A DNA stretch of 19,086 nucleotides, taken from positions 1-19,086 of the forward strand of contig JAEOTF010000132.1 in the NCBI GenBank assembly GCA_016840025.1, in the 5' to 3' direction. This stretch comes from Candidatus Hodarchaeota archaeon (lineage in GTDB: Archaea > Asgardarchaeota > Heimdallarchaeia > Hodarchaeales > YT1-039). Both the position numbers and the translations under genes were made by a program. Shown here piece after piece: positions 14,946 through 19,086 of this stretch; position 1 is the stretch's first letter; every line of letters starts with the position of its first letter. The notes beneath the pieces are model-generated. The model did not search any database. It was given only the letters and a program-made list of their open reading frames with translations, and was not told where the DNA came from.

Positions 14946-15764
14946 TTGTCAATTCTTCGCAAAAAAAGTGATGCTACTAAAATGTTGATCCTACGGGAAC
15001 TTGTTTGTACTCCTAACATTAAAATGAAGGACATTGCTCAACGTATCGGTATCACAATTCAAGCAGTCTCGGAGTATCTTATAAAGATGAGAGACGAGGG
15101 GCTGGTTGTTTCAGTTGGAAAGGGGGACTATATTGGGTCTAATGAAGGAGTCCATTTTCTTCATGCTTCTCTGATAGATCTTCAAGAGTTTGTTGATCAG
15201 GTTTCTTCAGATCTTACAATTGTAAGACGTTGTACTGCACTTTCTGAGACTACCATCAATCGTGGTGAAAAAGTGAGTCTTTGGATGAAAGAGGGACGGT
15301 TACACGCGAATAAAGACAGCAAATCTTCTTCGATAGGTGTAGCATTAACAGAAGCGCAAGGCGGAGGAGCTATAGTTGTAGGAGAGCTCGAAGGGATCTT
15401 GGAGATGGATGCAGGTAAGATTGTCTTGATTGAATCCCCTTTCCCTCTAACCAAATTCTCATCTGCAGCTGCTATTAACTCTCTAAAAAACTTTCATTCG
15501 CAATTTAAACACGATTATGTAGCAGTTCTTGATCTTTTTTCATTAAGCTTGCTTAAAAATGCGGATCTTTCTTGGTCATTTGAGTTTGGTGCAATAACAG
15601 CAACTTTAGAAGCTGCACAGAAAGGTCTTACTGTTTTTGTAGTGGGTACACCTGAAAAGGCAAATGAACTTATCATTCAATGGCGTCAATTATCACTTGA
15701 TCCCTCGAAACGTCCTGAACTCGAAGCTTATCCATTAATCTCGGCTGAAAAGGTTGAAAAATGA
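14946..15764 (+). CDS. Archaeal winged-helix regulator with C-terminal sensor-like domain
   Basis: The 272-residue protein starts with a winged helix-turn-helix (about 6-60). Its recognition region, MKDIAQRIGITIQAVSEYLIKM, resembles archaeal HTH regulators of the type catalogued (from memory) as DUF7839. The rest is a soluble alpha/beta domain rich in Gly and Val, with GGGAIVVGELEG and VFVVGTPEKA, perhaps ligand binding. The start is TTG at 14946, supported by GGTGA 7 nt upstream. It lies 14 nt after ecfT and so appears to be the last gene of the ECF operon, suggesting feedback control of uptake by the transported compound. That role is inferred from position. No second operator-like sequence was found with confidence. 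Confidence 0.65.
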   Translation: MSILRKKSDATKMLILRELVCTPNIKMKDIAQRIGITIQAVSEYLIKMRDEGLVVSVGKGDYIGSNEGVHFLHASLIDLQEFVDQVSSDLTIVRRCTALSETTINRGEKVSLWMKEGRLHANKDSKSSSIGVALTEAQGGGAIVVGELEGILEMDAGKIVLIESPFPLTKFSSAAAINSLKNFHSQFKHDYVAVLDLFSLSLLKNADLSWSFEFGAITATLEAAQKGLTVFVVGTPEKANELIIQWRQLSLDPSKRPELEAYPLISAEKVEK

Positions 15765-15787
15765 CTAAATTGCTAACAAAAACGTGT

Positions 15788-15800
15788 AATAACAGTTATT
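15788..15800. repeat. Short perfect inverted repeat after the ECF operon
   Basis: AATAAC-A-GTTATT is a 13-nt palindrome, 24 nt after the regulator stop codon. It is too short and AT-rich for a strong claim; a binding site or weak 3'-end hairpin is possible. Confidence 0.25.
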
Positions 15801-15912
15801 CTAAAAAGGAAAATGCATACTAAGTATTAGATTAGTAAACAATCAAAGTTACATTGATCCTAAGGACAATAAAAGCTCCAAAGAATACAGGTATAATACG
15901 TAATAACATACG

Positions 15913-15920
15913 ATATAACA
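15913..15920 (+). promoter_or_regulatory. Candidate TATA box for the hicAB pair
   Basis: ATATAACA lies about 32 nt before the hicA ATG and would give a very short leader. AGGAT (15938-15942) is available as a weak ribosome binding site. Confidence 0.35.
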
Positions 15921-15951
15921 TAAAAAGAATATTTATTAGGATTAATTACGT

Positions 15952-16149
15952 ATGAAGGTACGTGATATTATAAAACTAATTGAAGCAGACGGCTGGTATC
16001 TTGTGGCAACTAAAGGTAGCCATAGACAGTACAAACATCACACTAAACGTGGAAGAGTAACAATTGCGGGCCATCCTAGCCACGATATTGCGCCTGGTAC
16101 TCTTAAAAGCATATTAAAACAAGCCCAACTAGAAAGACCAGAGGAGTGA
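15952..16149 (+). CDS. hicA: HicA-type mRNA interferase toxin
   Basis: The 65-residue protein matches HicA (YcfA family) along its length: an N-terminal helix (KVRDIIKLIEADGW), the strand with the catalytic histidine in KGSHRQYKH (21-29, His24), the strand RGRVTIAGHP and the terminal helix LKSILKQAQL. HicA is a small double-stranded-RNA-binding-fold toxin that cuts mRNA and is neutralised by HicB. All key positions are present, so the toxin should be active. Its stop codon overlaps an upstream GTG of the hicB frame, consistent with a single transcript with toxin first, the usual HicAB order. This pair may be regarded as mobile accessory content. Confidence 0.92.
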   Translation: MKVRDIIKLIEADGWYLVATKGSHRQYKHHTKRGRVTIAGHPSHDIAPGTLKSILKQAQLERPEE

Positions 16150-16154
16150 TATTA

Positions 16155-16370
16155 TTGCATCGCTATGTAATTATTATCGAAAAAGCTAATGGAAATTACT
16201 CGGCATATTCACCCGATTTGCCTGGTTGTATAGCAACAGGTTTAAATAAAGAAGAACTTCTAAAAAATATGTATGAAGCAATTGAGTTTCATATCAAAGG
16301 AATAAAAGAAGATAAATTGCCTATTCCTGAACCTCAAACTACAGTTGATTATATCGAGATAAAAATTTAA
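16155..16370 (+). CDS. hicB: HicB-type antitoxin (single-domain)
   Basis: From TTG 16155 the product has 71 residues: a HicB N-terminal partial RNase H-like domain with YSAYSPDLPGCIATGLNKEE and the helix MYEAIEFHIKGIKED, typical of HicB antitoxins that block HicA. The C-terminal HTH or ribbon-helix-helix DNA-binding domain found in long HicBs is absent, so this HicB belongs to the short class and would not autoregulate by itself. A GTG at 16146 overlapping the hicA stop would add three residues. I prefer TTG 16155 because GAGGAG (16141-16146) lies at ribosome-binding distance of about 8 nt. Confidence 0.9.
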   Translation: MHRYVIIIEKANGNYSAYSPDLPGCIATGLNKEELLKNMYEAIEFHIKGIKEDKLPIPEPQTTVDYIEIKI

Positions 16371-16434
16371 TTAAAACGAAAATACTGGTCTATAATGATT
16401 ATTAGAACCTTACGTTTAATCGGTTTCTTCAGAT

Positions 16435-17721
16435 TTATTTTTCGTATACAAGCTGGAAGTGACTTCTTTGGGCTTTTTTTAACAGACTAACATATGCTTG
16501 CCCCATATCCATGTATCCAGGATTGAATCCTAGTCCTTGGAATATATATCGCTTGAAACCTTCCTTTAGACGGTCTTCATTCTCTTTGATCCATGCTGCT
16601 GGATCTTCTACGTGTCTAATCTTATTTATGTCTTCTGGCTGGATTGTTGGGACAATAATTTGCGGGTGTTCGTAGACAGACTCCCAGAGAAGTGAAATTG
16701 TTAGTTTGATCATTACTTCTCTTTCAGCAGATGCGAAACCTGTTGTATCAATCATCTTTCTTCTGAGCATGACGTCTGTAGCTGATATTAACGACTTCTC
16801 TCGCTTTGTGTCGATCTCATTGTCCAACGTAAAGATTTCTGTCAATTTTAGCTGGATCATACTGAGATAATAATCGTCTGTATACTTTACACTGCCATGT
16901 TTCTTCGCTGCTTTGAAATGCTGTTGCATCTCTTCGTGTTTTGTTTCCAATGTCTCTTGCAGCTTTGCCACTTCGTTCTTGACTGCCTCCTGTATTTTTT
17001 CCCAACTAGGTGTAAAAATAAGTTTCCATGCGGTATCAAAGGCTAGGTCTTCCCCTGCTGTCAATGGGTACGATTCCAAATATTTTTCATAATATGGTTT
17101 AACATACACTTCACCCATCTCCTGCCCGTGCTTGAATCGTTCCTTTCTATCCAAATACTCATCAATCATTGCTTTACCGATTGCTGCTTGAAGCCGAATA
17201 TCCATTTCAGGCGCCAAATTCATGATCCTTAACATCATCGGTTTTAAAAAATCATTCAATACATAACTGGCAATTAATTCTTCTTCCCACTTTATCCCCA
17301 ACTTTAAAATAAGATAACGCATCATTTCCTGAATTATTTCGGAAGCACCCGAGAGACTTTGCACATATGGCTTAACTACATTCTCAATGATTTTTTCTCT
17401 TTCTTCTTCGTCCTCGATCTCACTTAATAGATTGACATTTAATTTCTCGGCCCAGAGATAGAAATCTTCGATGAACAGATTCTGTTCTACCAATAGTATC
17501 TCTTCAGTAATTACATAAAGATAAACATTTGAGAGAAACAGGCGCCATTCATTTGATAAGGCCTTTGTAAGCGGGTATTCCGCCAATTCTTCTCCTAATT
17601 CCAATATTTTATCGATCTGAGTATATTGTAGCGTTTTTAATTTATTCTTTAGTCCAGTAAATTTGACTCGAAACTCGTCAGTAGTCTCTACTAGCCCTGT
17701 CGGTGGTGGTTCGTATGTCAT
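16435..17721 (-). CDS. Predicted all-helical protein of unknown function (second gene of a conserved-looking pair)
   Basis: The 428-residue soluble protein is almost entirely predicted helical and highly charged, with long segments rich in Glu, Lys and Leu (for example around 20-70 and 240-290, where a coiled coil is likely). There are no cysteines or catalytic-looking motifs, no signal peptide and no membrane segment. It starts with MTYEPPPTG directly after the TAG of the gene upstream (17722-17724), with no gap, so it is almost certainly translationally coupled to it. The two products may form a complex. I do not recognise a family. The Pro-rich start may be a short unstructured linker. Confidence 0.65.
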   Translation of the reverse strand: MTYEPPPTGLVETTDEFRVKFTGLKNKLKTLQYTQIDKILELGEELAEYPLTKALSNEWRLFLSNVYLYVITEEILLVEQNLFIEDFYLWAEKLNVNLLSEIEDEEEREKIIENVVKPYVQSLSGASEIIQEMMRYLILKLGIKWEEELIASYVLNDFLKPMMLRIMNLAPEMDIRLQAAIGKAMIDEYLDRKERFKHGQEMGEVYVKPYYEKYLESYPLTAGEDLAFDTAWKLIFTPSWEKIQEAVKNEVAKLQETLETKHEEMQQHFKAAKKHGSVKYTDDYYLSMIQLKLTEIFTLDNEIDTKREKSLISATDVMLRRKMIDTTGFASAEREVMIKLTISLLWESVYEHPQIIVPTIQPEDINKIRHVEDPAAWIKENEDRLKEGFKRYIFQGLGFNPGYMDMGQAYVSLLKKAQRSHFQLVYEK

Positions 17722-18978
17722 CTATTCATCCTCCGCTTCGAGTTCATGTAATAGTGTCCACGAAGTCAACGACTCCGGTGCACTTTCCCCACCGATTTTA
17801 ATGAATTTGCTAATGTGCCAATCTCGTAATATTGATTTCCGAACAATCTGAACACGATCAAGCCCTTTCTTTACCCCTTCATTTAGGTCACGGACAAAGA
17901 TTCGCATTCCTAGTCCCGAAATAACATCTTCACCCTCTACCTTAGAATCCCCGATGCCTGTGACGATCCTTACTTTTTTCTCTCCCTGCAGCATCCACAA
18001 GGAATAGAGAGACATCACATCATCGTCCTTTGCATACTCAAAAAATGCCTTGGTGGGAAGTGGTACTAAATTTGAGAAGATTTCAGGCTCAATTCGGTTG
18101 ATAACCAACCGTACCTCGTTGGGTAATTTTGATGAGAGATATAGATAGATTAAATCGGTAGGTGAGTGGTAAGGTGCTCCCTTTTCTTCCATTGTGATCA
18201 AATCTTTAGGGAAAGCATATGATACTTTATCCGCTACAAAAATCGGGGGAGCATCATGAACTGGTTCTTTACATTTCGGACAGATAGCTTCACCCTTTTT
18301 AGAAGTTTCAACTTGCTTTTTTTTCCATTGCGCCCCGCATTGTTTTCCTAGGCATAGATAACTTTCATGAAAAGTTCCATCTTGGAACACTACTGCGGCA
18401 AGGTTTGTAGGTTTCCGTGTTTTTTCTATTCCTCCTAAAACTGTTCGTTCTAGGAAGATACGATAATAGATTCGCTTAAGAAGAAGATTCGCTGCACTGA
18501 CCACTTCATCATCTAGTTTATCAGGAGAAAATGCGAGTTCTTCTCCTAGTTCTACCTTTGACCGTCGATAAGTTCCTCCGTAATCCGTGATCACATTGAA
18601 AACATCGTCATACAATGTAGTAATGTTGATGTCACTCCATGGAGTAATGATAAGCATAAGGAGATAAGTATCGCCTGCTTTAGCTTTAAGAGTGTAAATA
18701 TTGGGAGCTAATGCTAAATCTTCTTTTAGCTTGAAAGAAGAATAATACGCGGTGTTTAGAACAAATGAAAATTGCTCGAACAAATCAGGTAAGTTTAACT
18801 GGCCAAAAGCCTGTTCAATACTCATTCGGGCGACTTTATCCTCGATAAAGCCCTCACCGCCTAAAATAAAGGGTTTATTATCCAATATATAGGTTTCTTT
18901 ATCTAAACTGGAAAATGAACAGATTAACATTGATGTACGGGTGATTTCATCAAATTTTGCAGTTTCGTCTTCGCTCAT
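17722..18978 (-). CDS. Zinc-ribbon protein of unknown function (first gene of the pair)
   Basis: The 418-residue soluble protein has an N-terminal alpha/beta region (about 12-180), an internal four-cysteine zinc ribbon (C209-x4-C214 and C233-x2-C236, with CPKC), and a C-terminal alpha/beta region (about 240-410). The spacing CxxxxC-x18-CxxC is that of a rubredoxin-like or transcription-factor-like ribbon inserted between domains. GATGGAGGAT (18988-18997 on the minus strand) supplies a strong ribosome binding site about 10 nt before ATG 18978. I do not recognise either flanking domain. With the helical partner it looks like a two-gene operon of a lineage-specific complex. Confidence 0.65.
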   Translation of the reverse strand: MSEDETAKFDEITRTSMLICSFSSLDKETYILDNKPFILGGEGFIEDKVARMSIEQAFGQLNLPDLFEQFSFVLNTAYYSSFKLKEDLALAPNIYTLKAKAGDTYLLMLIITPWSDINITTLYDDVFNVITDYGGTYRRSKVELGEELAFSPDKLDDEVVSAANLLLKRIYYRIFLERTVLGGIEKTRKPTNLAAVVFQDGTFHESYLCLGKQCGAQWKKKQVETSKKGEAICPKCKEPVHDAPPIFVADKVSYAFPKDLITMEEKGAPYHSPTDLIYLYLSSKLPNEVRLVINRIEPEIFSNLVPLPTKAFFEYAKDDDVMSLYSLWMLQGEKKVRIVTGIGDSKVEGEDVISGLGMRIFVRDLNEGVKKGLDRVQIVRKSILRDWHISKFIKIGGESAPESLTSWTLLHELEAEDE

Positions 18979-19086
18979 TGGTTATTTATCCTCCATCTGA
19001 TGAAGAATCGGGCAATGTTGAAGATGATCCTTAATTGACTGAGAGATCTAAATAAAACTAAAGAACGGCAAAGAACACAAACAAAC
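18979..19086. other. Upstream edge of the right-hand operon
   Basis: This holds the leader and ribosome binding site of the zinc-ribbon gene. Stops occur in the minus-strand frames checked, so no truncated gene end is claimed. Confidence 0.4.

Noticed and set aside
1..19086. CRISPR array, insertion sequence or prophage
   Set aside because: No regularly spaced direct repeats, transposase motifs or phage structural genes were seen.

Overview
The window looks archaeal, most plausibly from an uncultured low-GC lineage such as an Asgard archaeon. Supporting this are TATA-like boxes 25-40 nt upstream of several starts, a deazaflavin (F420)-type oxidoreductase, a DUF5678-like small protein, a PGF-CTERM-like surface protein, HicAB, and many N-glycosylation sequons in secreted proteins. 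The lineage is an inference. No rRNA, tRNA, CRISPR array or insertion sequence was seen.

Left part (1-2890, all minus strand): a GT-A-like putative glycosyltransferase and a flavin reductase form a short operon. A small SWIM zinc-finger protein and a Ddn-type F420-dependent oxidoreductase follow as separate genes.

3097-5146 (plus): a MoxR-type AAA+ ATPase ends in a run of ten A. An in-frame acidic stretch with no usable start then leads into a VWA protein with a complete MIDAS. The two look like one ChlD-like AAA-acidic linker-VWA protein (598 residues) split by a -1 frame change at the A10 run. Downstream is a DUF5678-like small gene interrupted by an in-frame stop.

5257-9860: three secreted or surface-anchored proteins on the minus strand and one zinc-ribbon membrane protein on the plus strand. 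One surface protein carries two 105-residue repeats and a PGF-CTERM-like tail; another has a C-terminal anchor after a tandem-repeat stalk.

9861-10587: mostly non-coding, with a promoter for the minus-strand gene and a possible very small Cys-rich ORF.

10588-15764 (plus): a seven-gene cluster reading as a complete ECF-type vitamin importer: an exported anchored protein, an S component, an anchored DUF4430 (transcobalamin-like) protein, two ABC ATPases, a T component and a winged-helix regulator. Gene order and 1-30 nt spacing indicate one operon. I infer that the two external proteins present substrate, perhaps a corrinoid, to the S component.

15952-16370 (plus): a HicA/HicB toxin-antitoxin pair. 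16435-18978 (minus): two abutting genes of unknown function, one with a four-cysteine zinc ribbon and the other almost wholly helical.
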